A program made the position numbers and the translations under genes. The notes under the pieces were generated by a model. That model made no database searches. It was not told the DNA's origin and saw only the letters and a program-made list of their open reading frames with translations. 64,000 nt of DNA from Candidatus Baldrarchaeum yapensis (GTDB taxonomy: Archaea > Asgardarchaeota > Baldrarchaeia > Baldrarchaeales > Baldrarchaeaceae). Of the stretch, positions 53,373 to 61,492 are shown piece after piece (positions within the stretch are counted from its first letter, which is position 1; every line of letters starts with the position of its first letter). The stretch is taken from positions 1-64,000 of the forward strand of contig JAEOSH010000003.1 of the NCBI GenBank assembly GCA_016840465.1, written 5' to 3'.

Positions 53373-53579
53373 TCCTCGTGAGAACGCTATTGAAAATCAC
53401 CAAAAATTGACAATAACGTGGTGCCTTAAAGATAGTGATCGGTGAGAACCCTCACCGTCACCCCAACCTCTTTGCGGTATCACCCATGTACTCCGGCACA
53501 AAAATAATATTGAAAATCCCTCATCTACTCGTTAGAATTCCTAAGCCTGGCAGTCCATGTGAGAGATCGGTGATGCGGC

Positions 53580-54305
53580 TTGCTAACGATTGGTGCCGTT
53601 GCTGATGTGCACTCACCGAAATACCTGAAGTTGTTTAGGGAGGCAATGGACACACTTGATGTCAGTGCGATCGATCTTATGTTTTTAGCCGGCGATATGA
53701 TATATAAGGGCAGAGTTGAGGAGATGAACAACATAATTGACATTCTCGAACGAAAGGGCGTTAACTGCCCCATTATTGCAGTATTTGGAAATGAAGAATT
53801 CGAAGACAGGCATGAAAAAATTAGAAGGTTGTGTGAAGGAAAAATAATATTCTTGGATGATGAAAGCGTTGTTTTAAACTTAAAAGGCCTCAAGGTTGGT
53901 ATAGTGGGAACTAAGGGCTCACTCGACAAACCCACAACTTGGCAGGCGCGCAATATACCGAATATTCAACAGATATATTCCGAAAGGATAAAGAAAGTGG
54001 ACAATCTGCTTGCAAATTTGAATTCCGACGTTAAGATATTACTAATGCACTATGCGCCGACATATAAGACGCTAAAAGGCGAAAAGACTTCAATATATCC
54101 TCTTCTCGGGTCAAAAAAGTTTGAAGAAGTAATACTCAGGAGGCGCCCTGACCTCGTAATTCATGCTCACGCGCATAACGGGTCGGAATTTGCATCTCTG
54201 AACGGTATACCCGTATATAACGTATCTCTCCCGCTCACGAGGAAAATCTGCATAATAAAGTTGAAGGGTGCCCGAGGCCTCGACGCCTTTATATCGAGGG
54301 GATGA
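53580..54305 (+). CDS. Calcineurin-like metallophosphoesterase
   Basis: 241 residues. Di-metal motifs: GAVADVHSP (D-x-H), LFLAGDMIY (GD), FGNEEFED (GNxE in place of GNHE), LMHYAP and VIHAHAHNG. The third motif lacks the His found in most members. Archaeal relatives are predicted phosphoesterases of unknown substrate. The TTG start follows GGTGAT. The next gene starts inside its stop region (GGGGATGA), so they are coupled. Confidence 0.85.
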   Translation: MLTIGAVADVHSPKYLKLFREAMDTLDVSAIDLMFLAGDMIYKGRVEEMNNIIDILERKGVNCPIIAVFGNEEFEDRHEKIRRLCEGKIIFLDDESVVLNLKGLKVGIVGTKGSLDKPTTWQARNIPNIQQIYSERIKKVDNLLANLNSDVKILLMHYAPTYKTLKGEKTSIYPLLGSKKFEEVILRRRPDLVIHAHAHNGSEFASLNGIPVYNVSLPLTRKICIIKLKGARGLDAFISRG

Positions 54306-54586
54306 GTTTGAGGGAGTTCTTAGAAGTTGAAAACTGGGAAGACTTCGTAAAAATAGCCCAGGCCTCGAATCTCGTCATACGCATCGATCCGTACGTGTTT
54401 GTTTACCTTTACGGCCTCATATTCTTCATAGACCTGGGTAAGTTGACATCCGAGGATGTAAAGAACCTATTCCAGGCGTTAAAGGAGAAACTAGTACTGG
54501 TGAAGGGGGTTAAGGTGAGCAGATCGATCTATGAGTTCATCAAGAGGCAATCGGATAAGGGGGATATGAATGAAGGCAATCAGTAA
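54302..54586 (+). CDS. Small protein of unknown function coupled to phosphoesterase
   Basis: 94 residues. A hydrophobic stretch PYVFVYLYGLIFFIDLG sits in the middle, followed by an amphipathic helix SEDVKNLFQALKEKL; the hydrophobic part is probably a buried strand pair rather than a membrane helix. No family is recognised. It overlaps the phosphoesterase gene by four bases and the YjbQ gene by 17 bases, so all three are likely translated together. Confidence 0.65.
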   Translation: MSLREFLEVENWEDFVKIAQASNLVIRIDPYVFVYLYGLIFFIDLGKLTSEDVKNLFQALKEKLVLVKGVKVSRSIYEFIKRQSDKGDMNEGNQ

Positions 54587-54995
54587 GATGATTACTATAA
54601 GAACTAGGAGCAGATTCGAGATAATAGACATAACCGCTGAAGTCGAGAAAATCGTAAGAGAAGCAGATGTTGACAACGGCTTCGTGCTAATCCATGAACC
54701 ACACACCACGGCCGCTGTGACAATAAACGAGAACGATCCCTCTCTTTTCACAGATTTCATAAACATTTACACAAAAATAGCCCCACCAAACGGCGAATAT
54801 GAGCATAATAGGAAATATATGGGAATTCCCTCGGAGCAAAACGCCCATGCTCACATAATTTCATCATTGATAAAACCATCGGTGGTGATTCCGGTGATCA
54901 ATGGGAGAATTATGTTAGGGACGTGGCAAAGGGTACTTTTCATCGAGTTGGACGGCCCGAGAACGAGAGAGGTCAACATAATAGTTTATTACTAG
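54570..54995 (+). CDS. YjbQ/UPF0047 family protein
   Basis: 141 residues (135 if ATG 54588 is used). Family signature EPHTTAAVTINENDP, HNRKYMGI with EQNAHAHIISSL, and the C-terminal GTWQRVLFIELDGPRTRE are all intact, including the three His that bind a metal. Members show weak thiamine-phosphate synthase activity in bacteria, but the true role is unsettled. The gene converges with DTD2, overlapping by four bases. Confidence 0.93.
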   Translation: MKAISKMITIRTRSRFEIIDITAEVEKIVREADVDNGFVLIHEPHTTAAVTINENDPSLFTDFINIYTKIAPPNGEYEHNRKYMGIPSEQNAHAHIISSLIKPSVVIPVINGRIMLGTWQRVLFIELDGPRTREVNIIVYY

Positions 54996-55828
54996 CCCTT
55001 AAGTAGCCTCTGAGTTCTCTCAACCGAGAGTCCCAATCTTTCGAGTACCGGAAGGATAGCATCCTTGTGCTCCTTTTTCATACCTTTCCAGTCCAAAATT
55101 GCATATTTGACCTCTTCCACAGTCTTTGAAACGGCCATTTTTATCATGTCCTCTTCCAGTTCGTCGAGCACATATCTAGGAGCTATGTGACTAAGTGCAA
55201 AATCGGTTCTTAAAACAACCTTCGTAAACTGGGGAGCATAATGTGGGCCTCCAAACCCTATAGCTACTTTATACGTTTTTTTCCCAAAGTTCATGCAGGC
55301 ACGCATCACAGCATGTGCAACGGCCTCTGCGGCCTTCTTATCGGACCATTGTTTTTCGGAGCTCCCGAGTTCCACGAAAACCACCGGACTTGAAAGAGAA
55401 GTGGGTCCATGATGAGAAACCTCAAGTGTGACATCATACTCCGACAAATTAAGCCTCTCTTTCTGCTCGGCCAACTCAAGTAACGCCTCCTTGATGGCTA
55501 CAGCCGAGGTGTATGCCAACTCCTTGGCCCTACCTCCCAATGGGGCATTAATGGTCCAATTTCCCGGTGCGTGCACCAGGAGAGCGGGCACTTCCATTTC
55601 CGACTTGTGTCTACTCGCAAAAATAAGCAAATCCGATTTTAGAATGTTATCTATATGCTCCGCCTCCACTAAGTCCTCATTTATGGTCACTAACTCTATT
55701 CCCTCGCACTCGTAAACCGGATGACCTTCTATAACTCTTGTCGTTTCCTTGAAGTCGTATAACTCGATCAAGCGCTCCTTGATGTTCATGCTTGCAATAT
55801 CAGCTGTTGAAGTTATAATTGTCGGCAT
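54992..55828 (-). CDS. dtdA: Archaeal D-aminoacyl-tRNA deacylase (DTD2)
   Basis: 278 residues from ATG 55828, preceded by AGGAG; the longer reading to 55897 is unlikely. Family features: IFASRHKSE, LLVHAPGNW, VSHHGPTSLSSPVVFVELGS and GFGGPHYAPQF, the last two holding the zinc ligands. DTD2 frees D-amino acids from mischarged tRNAs and also clears aldehyde-modified aminoacyl-tRNAs. It is restricted to archaea and plants, which supports the taxonomic reading. Divergent from the SHMT-like gene. Confidence 0.95.
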   Translation of the reverse strand: MPTIITSTADIASMNIKERLIELYDFKETTRVIEGHPVYECEGIELVTINEDLVEAEHIDNILKSDLLIFASRHKSEMEVPALLVHAPGNWTINAPLGGRAKELAYTSAVAIKEALLELAEQKERLNLSEYDVTLEVSHHGPTSLSSPVVFVELGSSEKQWSDKKAAEAVAHAVMRACMNFGKKTYKVAIGFGGPHYAPQFTKVVLRTDFALSHIAPRYVLDELEEDMIKMAVSKTVEEVKYAILDWKGMKKEHKDAILPVLERLGLSVERTQRLLKG

Positions 55829-55927
55829 CGTAACTTCATCTCCTGACCTATGGGCATCTATATTATCTAGATGTAGAGATATATGTGGTGTGCGCATTCC
55901 GCGTCAGAGCATTAGGAGAGTGGTCAT

Positions 55928-57106
55928 ATGAGTAAAAGCCACATTATGGACATCGTTAAAAGACATGAGGACTGGCGGTCCCAGTGCATAAATTTAATTC
56001 CCAGCGAGAACATCATGAGCCCCCTTGCGAGGAAAGCCATTGCCTCCGACCTTGGCCATAGGTACACAAATCCCGAAGGCTTTTATCGCGGAACGAAATT
56101 TTCCGATGAATTGATAGAAGAAGTCGAAAAACTGGCATGCAGGTTATTTGGAGCGAAAGTCGCATTTGTTAACGTTCTGAGTGGTCACATGGCCGTGTTA
56201 TCCGCATTGTTCGCATTATCAGAAACAAGAGATGTAATAATGATGCCATCTCCCGAAGACGGAGGTTATCCCCTGAATGTAGCCCCGCTTGCTCGTAAGC
56301 TTGTCTACTTTCCATTCGACAAGGAAAACATGAATATAGATGTTGACGCCGCGGTGGAAAGAATTTCCGAGACGAAGCCGAAGTTGATCTTCCTTGGTGC
56401 AAGTCTCTTCCTCTTTCCACATCCCGTCAGAGAGATCTGCAAAGTTGCAAACGAGGTAGAAGCAACAGTGGTATATGACGGATCTCACGTTCTTGGGTTA
56501 ATAGCAGGTGGGGAGTTTCAAAAGCCGTTTACTGAGGGTGCTTCCGTGCTTCTTGGAAGCACCCATAAGTCCTTACCGGGCCCCCAAGGCGGAATCGTGT
56601 TGTTAAAAGATGATGAACTAGCTGAACGGTTCAAAGAGGTCCTAGGATTCCCTCCAGTTCTCGTCGACAACATACATCTACATAGGCTTGCAGCGCTAGG
56701 CATAACATTGGAAGAAATGCTCGTCTACGGAAAAGAATATGCAAAGCAGATCGTTAAGAACGCAAAAGCGCTTGCTGAAACCCTATATAAAGGTGGGATT
56801 GATGTTGCATGTCCTCATCTGGGCTTTACGAGATCTCATCAAATCCTCATAAGGGCAGGAGGTAGGGAGCGAGAAATTGCCAATTTACTAGAGCGTGCAA
56901 ACATAATCGTCGATGAAGAAATCAGGTTAGGAACGCAAGAGGTCACAAGAAGGGGGATGAAAGAGCGAGAAATGAAAATATTAGGAGAAGTAATTTCGGA
57001 GTTGATAAATGGAGAAAGAAAGCCTGAAGACGTCAGGGATTACGTAATAGAACTTTCAAAGGAGTTTCAAGACGTGCACTATTGCTTCAAAGGTGATTTT
57101 CCTTGA
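55928..57106 (+). CDS. Serine hydroxymethyltransferase-like PLP enzyme
   Basis: 392 residues, shorter than the ~430 of GlyA. The SHMT pattern is visible: INLIPSENIMSP, HRYTNPEGFYRGTKFSDEIE-type entry, VNVLSGHMAVLSA, LIFLGASLFLF, VYDGSHVLGL and the Schiff-base Lys in GSTHKSLPGPQGG. Several classical SHMT residues differ: the GGHLTHG loop reads DGGYPLN, and the THKTLRGPRGG motif reads THKSLPGPQGG. It is a fold type I enzyme most related to SHMT, either a divergent archaeal SHMT or a relative with other aldol substrates. Coupled to the nitrilase gene, which starts within its stop. Confidence 0.82.
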   Translation: MSKSHIMDIVKRHEDWRSQCINLIPSENIMSPLARKAIASDLGHRYTNPEGFYRGTKFSDELIEEVEKLACRLFGAKVAFVNVLSGHMAVLSALFALSETRDVIMMPSPEDGGYPLNVAPLARKLVYFPFDKENMNIDVDAAVERISETKPKLIFLGASLFLFPHPVREICKVANEVEATVVYDGSHVLGLIAGGEFQKPFTEGASVLLGSTHKSLPGPQGGIVLLKDDELAERFKEVLGFPPVLVDNIHLHRLAALGITLEEMLVYGKEYAKQIVKNAKALAETLYKGGIDVACPHLGFTRSHQILIRAGGREREIANLLERANIIVDEEIRLGTQEVTRRGMKEREMKILGEVISELINGERKPEDVRDYVIELSKEFQDVHYCFKGDFP

Positions 57107-57912
57107 ATACAGAAACTATCAGGGTTGCAGCAATTCAGATGAACATAGAACCGGGAAATAAGCACAAAAATTTAACAGAGGCGTTAAAAAGAATAGAGGA
57201 AGCAAAAGCCCTTGAAGTGGATATTGCATGTCTTCCCGAACTATTCCTCACCGGATATTCCCTTGATAACATTCAGGAACTAGCGGAGGAAATTCCAGGA
57301 CCCTCCATTCAACAATTATGCGAGATTGCGCGCAAACTCGATATTAATATCGTTGCTGGAAGTATCCCTGAGAAGGCAGGTAATAAACTCTTCAACACAT
57401 CGGTCATCATAGATGGTGGCGGCAAAATTAAAGGTGTTTACCGGAAAGTCCACTTATTTGAACCCTTTGACGAACCGAAATATTTCTCAGCGGGGAGTTC
57501 AATTGATGTGTTTGATCTTTCCACGGTGCGTATTGGAGTGGAAATATGCTATGATATCAGATTTCCCGAAATCAGCCGAATTTTATGCCTAAAAGGTGCT
57601 CAAATAATCTTTGTACCCGCAGAATTTCCGCATCCACGCGTCGAACACTGGGAACTGCTCGTGAGGACACGAGCATTAGAAAATCAGTTGTACGTAGTAG
57701 CAGTAAATAGAGTGGGGTCGGATGATAGAGCAAGCTATTTTGGTTTAAGCATGATAGTGAACCCATGGGGTCGTGTATTAGCCCGTGCTGGTAGCGATGA
57801 GGAAATAGTAACTGCAGATATCAGGCTATCGCAAATAGAAGAAGTCAGATCGAGCATTCCATGTCTGAGGGATAGAAGACCGGACGTTTATAAACTTTCT
57901 CTGTATAAATGA
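57103..57912 (+). CDS. Carbon-nitrogen hydrolase (nitrilase superfamily)
   Basis: 269 residues. The Glu-Lys-Cys triad is in LPELFLTGY (Glu), YRKVHLFEP (Lys) and GVEICYDIRFPE (Cys). HLFEPFDEPKYFSAG and the ARALENQLYVV-type segment place it near omega-amidase/Nit2 and archaeal amidases. It probably hydrolyses a small amide such as 2-oxoglutaramate, which is inferred from motifs only. The TTG start overlaps the SHMT-like stop by four bases; the flavin reductase-like gene follows 22 bases after its stop. Confidence 0.9.
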   Translation: MNTETIRVAAIQMNIEPGNKHKNLTEALKRIEEAKALEVDIACLPELFLTGYSLDNIQELAEEIPGPSIQQLCEIARKLDINIVAGSIPEKAGNKLFNTSVIIDGGGKIKGVYRKVHLFEPFDEPKYFSAGSSIDVFDLSTVRIGVEICYDIRFPEISRILCLKGAQIIFVPAEFPHPRVEHWELLVRTRALENQLYVVAVNRVGSDDRASYFGLSMIVNPWGRVLARAGSDEEIVTADIRLSQIEEVRSSIPCLRDRRPDVYKLSLYK

Positions 57913-57934
57913 AAATCACCTGAGGGTGATGCTC

Positions 57935-58504
57935 ATGAAGAGAGAAGTGGACTTGAGTCTGGCGTATCGACTAATAGCCCCCCGTCCTGTCGTGATAATA
58001 ACAACCGTGGACAGCAATGGGAGAATAAACGCAGCACCTTTCAGTTTAGTATGTCCGGTTTCATTTGATCCTCCTCGTGTGATGTTTTGCACGGATCCCG
58101 AGCATGATACTTATCTGAACGTCAAGGAGACAAAAGAATTCGTAATAAACGTACCACCCGCGGATATTCTTGATAAGGTATGGGAGACAGCAAGGGATTA
58201 TCCACGCGGTGTTAATGAACTAGAAAAAGCGGGACTTAAATGGGAGCCCTCCCTTAAAGTCAAACCACCAAGGGTTGTTGAGTGTGTTGCTCATCTAGAG
58301 TGTGTATATGCATGGGAACGTGAGGTAGGCGACCACGTAATGATAGTGGGTGATGTTGTGGCTGCTTTTGTAAATGAGGACTGCATCGATAGGAGTAATG
58401 TCCTTGATGTCAGAACGGCTAAACCCCTTTTACATGTCGGAAGAAACGTTTTCGTTATCGGGGATAAGAGGATATCTGCAAAAATAACAAGATCGCGCGG
58501 CTAA
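57935..58504 (+). CDS. Flavin reductase-like FMN-binding protein
   Basis: 189 residues from ATG 57935, preceded by GAGGGTGAT; earlier in-frame GTG 57926 and ATG 57929 exist. Flavoredoxin-type split-barrel: IAPRPVVIITTVDSNGRINAAPFSL-like entry (FMN phosphate and ribityl contacts), PPRVMFCT, NVKETKEFVINV and the C-terminal PLLHVGRNVFV. Archaeal members reduce FMN with NAD(P)H or act as electron carriers. Third gene of the SHMT-like/nitrilase operon, converging with the EndoIII-like gene by four bases. Confidence 0.9.
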   Translation: MKREVDLSLAYRLIAPRPVVIITTVDSNGRINAAPFSLVCPVSFDPPRVMFCTDPEHDTYLNVKETKEFVINVPPADILDKVWETARDYPRGVNELEKAGLKWEPSLKVKPPRVVECVAHLECVYAWEREVGDHVMIVGDVVAAFVNEDCIDRSNVLDVRTAKPLLHVGRNVFVIGDKRISAKITRSRG

Positions 58505-59160
58505 CTTTTTCCACTCTCACAAATCGAGGATATTGGACACAAGTCGCATAATGGAGACCTCTTGCATATCTTGCGACCATGAGTGACCATGAGGGCATGA
58601 AACTCCTTATATACGTCAATGTTTCGCGGCAGCGATTCCATAAGAAACTCTCTCCACCGATCATATCCTCCTTTATTTTTAATACCGATCCTTGTCAGAA
58701 CCCTGACCGTATACTCACTCACGGGTAAGGAGAGTTTGTTTGCGGCATATAAGATGATGGAATCTGCAGTTTCGGGCCCTATTCCGTTTACTGATAGGAG
58801 AAATGATCTCAGTTCTGTAACCGGACAGGAAAATGCCTTTTCTAAGGAGCCGTATTTCGACAAAATGCCTCTGCACAAATTAATAATTCTCTGGGCCTTC
58901 TGTCTATAATAATTAACTCCTTTGAGATATTTTTCTAGAATTAAGGGTTGCATGTTTGCAAGAATCCTCAGATCAAGCAAGCCATTATTCTTCAATCTAA
59001 CAATAACCCGTGCGGATGCCTCCCAGCGGGTACGCTGAACCAAGATGGCCCCCACCACTATTTCTAGGGAACTCTCTCCAGGCCACCATCCCTGCCTCCC
59101 ATAATGCGTGAGTAAGGCTTTAAATACCGTTAAAATCTTACTCTTCTCGTTCTCGTCCAT
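58501..59160 (-). CDS. Endonuclease III family HhH protein lacking catalytic Asp
   Basis: 219 residues. HhH-GPD fold with VGAILVQRTRWEASARV, the hairpin LLSVNGIGPETADSIILYAANK and a C-terminal 4Fe-4S loop C-x5-C-x2-C-x5-C (CKRSPLCDLCPISSIC). It resembles the MagIII/MIG-like branch (GIGPETAD). In glycosylases the Asp after the hairpin (V-D-x-(H/Y)) is essential; here the equivalent is Ser148 in PVSEYTVRV, with Glu149 beside it, and the EndoIII Lys position is Glu130. It may be a non-catalytic DNA-binding relative or use Glu149. Start ATG 59160. Confidence 0.85.
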   Translation of the reverse strand: MDENEKSKILTVFKALLTHYGRQGWWPGESSLEIVVGAILVQRTRWEASARVIVRLKNNGLLDLRILANMQPLILEKYLKGVNYYRQKAQRIINLCRGILSKYGSLEKAFSCPVTELRSFLLSVNGIGPETADSIILYAANKLSLPVSEYTVRVLTRIGIKNKGGYDRWREFLMESLPRNIDVYKEFHALMVTHGRKICKRSPLCDLCPISSICESGKS

Positions 59161-59210
59161 ATGTCACCACTTTTATATCGCTAATCTCCCTGATACCGAT
59201 TCCATGCCTA

Positions 59211-59219
59211 CTTTAAAAG
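59211..59219 (+). promoter_or_regulatory. TATA box of rpo12
   Basis: TTTAAAAGG at about 59211-59219 predicts a start near 59240. GAGGTG (59256-59261) is then the Shine-Dalgarno of ATG 59268. Confidence 0.5.
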
Positions 59220-59267
59220 GTTACATTTATTTTAGTGAGAGAAGTTGAGAACGTAGAGGTGCCATTC

Positions 59268-59411
59268 ATGCCTTACATGTGTACGAAATGCGGGCACATA
59301 GTGAAGATCGAGGAGACAGAGCGGTTGCTGGGAGTCAGATGTCCCAAATGCAACTGCAGAATACTGATAAAGGTTAGACCGCCGATAATAAAGAAAGTGG
59401 ATGCCGTCTGA
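59268..59411 (+). CDS. rpo12: DNA-directed RNA polymerase subunit Rpo12 (RpoP)
   Basis: 47 residues. Zinc ribbon with MCTKCGH and RCPKCNCR, followed by the characteristic KVRPPIIKKVDAV tail that docks onto Rpo3/Rpo2. Length and the GVRCPxC...KVRPP pattern match archaeal Rpo12, the homologue of eukaryotic Rpb12. ATG 59268 has GAGGTG six bases upstream. GlyRS starts 50 bases downstream on the same strand. Confidence 0.93.
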   Translation: MPYMCTKCGHIVKIEETERLLGVRCPKCNCRILIKVRPPIIKKVDAV

Positions 59412-59461
59412 ACCCCCGGAATAATCATCGTTATCCTCAATCTGCAAAGAGGTGCACCGAT

Positions 59462-61216
59462 TTGGACTTATATGAGAAAGTTATGGAGATGGCAAGGAGA
59501 AGGGGTTTCCTGTGGCCAAGCTTCGAAATATACGGTGGGGTTAGCGGTTTTATAACATATGGCCCCCTCGGCGCGGTCCTTAAGAGAAAGATTGAAGATA
59601 AATGGAGGGAATGGTTCGTACATAAGCAGGATTTTGTGGAAATAGAAACCCCCATAATAATGCCGGAAATAGTCTTTAAGGCGAGTGGGCACCTCGAGCA
59701 TTTCACTGATGCAATCACCGAGTGCCTAAAATGCAGGAGGAAGTTCAGGGCGGATCATTTAATAGAGGACGCCATAGGCGAGACCGTCGAGGGTCTGAGT
59801 ACAGAAGAATTAACAAAAATAATCATGGAGAAAAACATAAAGTGCCCCGAATGCGGGGGAGATCTAGATCAAGTCAAGGAATTCAATCTCATGTTCCAGA
59901 CAACCATAGGACCCTACAGCGATAACATTGGCTTTGCGAGACCGGAAGCCGCGCAGGGAATGTTCGTAGAGTTCAAAAGGGTGTATATAGCGGAAAGGGA
60001 AAGACTTCCACTTGGAATCGCGCAGATAGGGAAGGTCCTAAGAAATGAAATCAGTCCGCGAAAAGGTCCAATCAGGCTGAGAGAATTCACAATAATGGAG
60101 GTAGAAGTGTTCATAGATCCCGAGAACATAAACTCGTGTCCCTATTTTGACGAAGTAAAGGATGAAGAGCTAAGATTACTGACCGCTGATATGCGTATGA
60201 AGAACGAGAAGGAGCCCATCGAGGTCACAGCAGAAGAGGCCGTAAAGAAAGGCCTCATACTTACCGAATGGCAGGCGTACTTTATGGTTATTTCCAAGTT
60301 CTTCTTGCTGGATCTAGGAATTCCTTGGGAGAAGCAGAGATTCAAAGAACAGTTGCCGTGGGAGAAGGCCCACTATTCGAAGCAGACATACGACCATGAG
60401 GTACTTTTACAAAGATTTGGGTGGGTTGAAGTCGCGGGGCATGCCTACAGAACAGATTATGATCTCTCCAGACACATACAACATAGCAAAGAAGACCTCT
60501 ACGCTTTTAAAGAATTTCCTGAGCCTAAAATCGTAGAAAAGACTGTAGTGAAACCACTTAAGCATGTTATCGGGAAGGAGTTCAGAAAAGATGCTGCAAA
60601 GGTCATCGAGGCTATTTCTAAAACTCCCCCTGAGGAGATAATCAAGGCGTTTGAAACAAAGGGCTACTTTGAAGTTGACGGCATAAAAGTAGAGCCGCGG
60701 CATGTGAGTATAGAAAAAGTCAAAGAGAAGATAAGTGGGAAGAAGTTCATCCCACATGTGGTGGAGCCAAGTTTCGGTGCAGATAGACTGGTATACGCAA
60801 CATTAGAACACGCGTACACAGAGAAGGATGGAAGGGTGGTTCTGAGATTACCTATTGATTTGGCACCAATACAGGTTGCTGTATTCCCACTGGTATCAAA
60901 GGATGGACTTCCCGAGGTTGCGAAGAGGGTCTACCGTATGTTAAAGGACGAGGGCTTCACGGCAATTTATGACGAGACGGGGTCCATCGGCAGAAGATAT
61001 GCCCGTGTTGACGAAATAGGTGTGCCTATCGCAGTAACCGTTGATTATATGACCCTAGAGGATAATACAGTGACATTAAGAAATAGAGATACTTGGAGCC
61101 AGGTTAGAACCCGTATTAATGACCTTCCCGAACTCCTGCATAAGTACTTCCGCAAGAAGATAAAATTCGAAAATCTGGGGATCCCGTACACACCGACCGA
61201 AGAAGGGGGTGGTTAG
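59462..61216 (+). CDS. glyS: Glycyl-tRNA synthetase, alpha2 type
   Basis: 584 residues, class II. N-terminal ARRRGFLWPSFEIYGG and GFITYGPLGAVLKRKI, a zinc-type insertion with CLKCRRKF and CPECGG, motif 2 RNEISPRKGPIRLREFTIME and motif 3 region EPSFGADRLVYA. The C-terminal anticodon-binding domain (VAVFPLVSKDG, YDETGSIGRRYAR) is complete. This is the homodimeric archaeal/eukaryotic form. TTG 59462 is the only good start giving the canonical MDLYEKVMEMARRRGF. A small protein gene follows directly. Confidence 0.95.
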   Translation: MDLYEKVMEMARRRGFLWPSFEIYGGVSGFITYGPLGAVLKRKIEDKWREWFVHKQDFVEIETPIIMPEIVFKASGHLEHFTDAITECLKCRRKFRADHLIEDAIGETVEGLSTEELTKIIMEKNIKCPECGGDLDQVKEFNLMFQTTIGPYSDNIGFARPEAAQGMFVEFKRVYIAERERLPLGIAQIGKVLRNEISPRKGPIRLREFTIMEVEVFIDPENINSCPYFDEVKDEELRLLTADMRMKNEKEPIEVTAEEAVKKGLILTEWQAYFMVISKFFLLDLGIPWEKQRFKEQLPWEKAHYSKQTYDHEVLLQRFGWVEVAGHAYRTDYDLSRHIQHSKEDLYAFKEFPEPKIVEKTVVKPLKHVIGKEFRKDAAKVIEAISKTPPEEIIKAFETKGYFEVDGIKVEPRHVSIEKVKEKISGKKFIPHVVEPSFGADRLVYATLEHAYTEKDGRVVLRLPIDLAPIQVAVFPLVSKDGLPEVAKRVYRMLKDEGFTAIYDETGSIGRRYARVDEIGVPIAVTVDYMTLEDNTVTLRNRDTWSQVRTRINDLPELLHKYFRKKIKFENLGIPYTPTEEGGG

Positions 61217-61492
61217 ATGGGAGTTCCGCAGAGGAGATTGAGATTACGATATAAGGATGTCAAGGAAGGCGAGGCGTATATGAACCCTGAAATGATGAAG
61301 ATGCTTGGTCTCGAAGATGGCGATGAGATAGAAGTCGTGGTTGCAAAGAGAAAGTGGTTTACCTTCAAGGCACATCCGAGAGAAGAGGTTCCTAGAAACG
61401 AGGTCTGGACAAATCCCGACATTCTAAGGTCAAACGGAATTGCAGACAATTCGATAGCAACCGTTAGGAAATACGTACCAGAATCGGATTAG
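61217..61492 (+). CDS. Small basic beta-rich protein after GlyRS
   Basis: 91 residues. PRRRLRLRYKDV-like entry (RRLRLRYKDVKEGEAYMN), then MLGLEDGDEIEVVVAKRKWFTFKA and NEVWTNPDILRSNGIADNSIATV. The repeated 'L-G-L-x-D-G-D-x-(V/I)' feel suggests a small double-psi or swapped-hairpin barrel as in AbrB or Cdc48-N domains, but no family is certain. It starts at the base after the GlyRS stop with GGGGTGG upstream, so it is co-translated. It overlaps the convergent aCPSF2 by four bases. Confidence 0.7.
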   Translation: MGVPQRRLRLRYKDVKEGEAYMNPEMMKMLGLEDGDEIEVVVAKRKWFTFKAHPREEVPRNEVWTNPDILRSNGIADNSIATVRKYVPESD

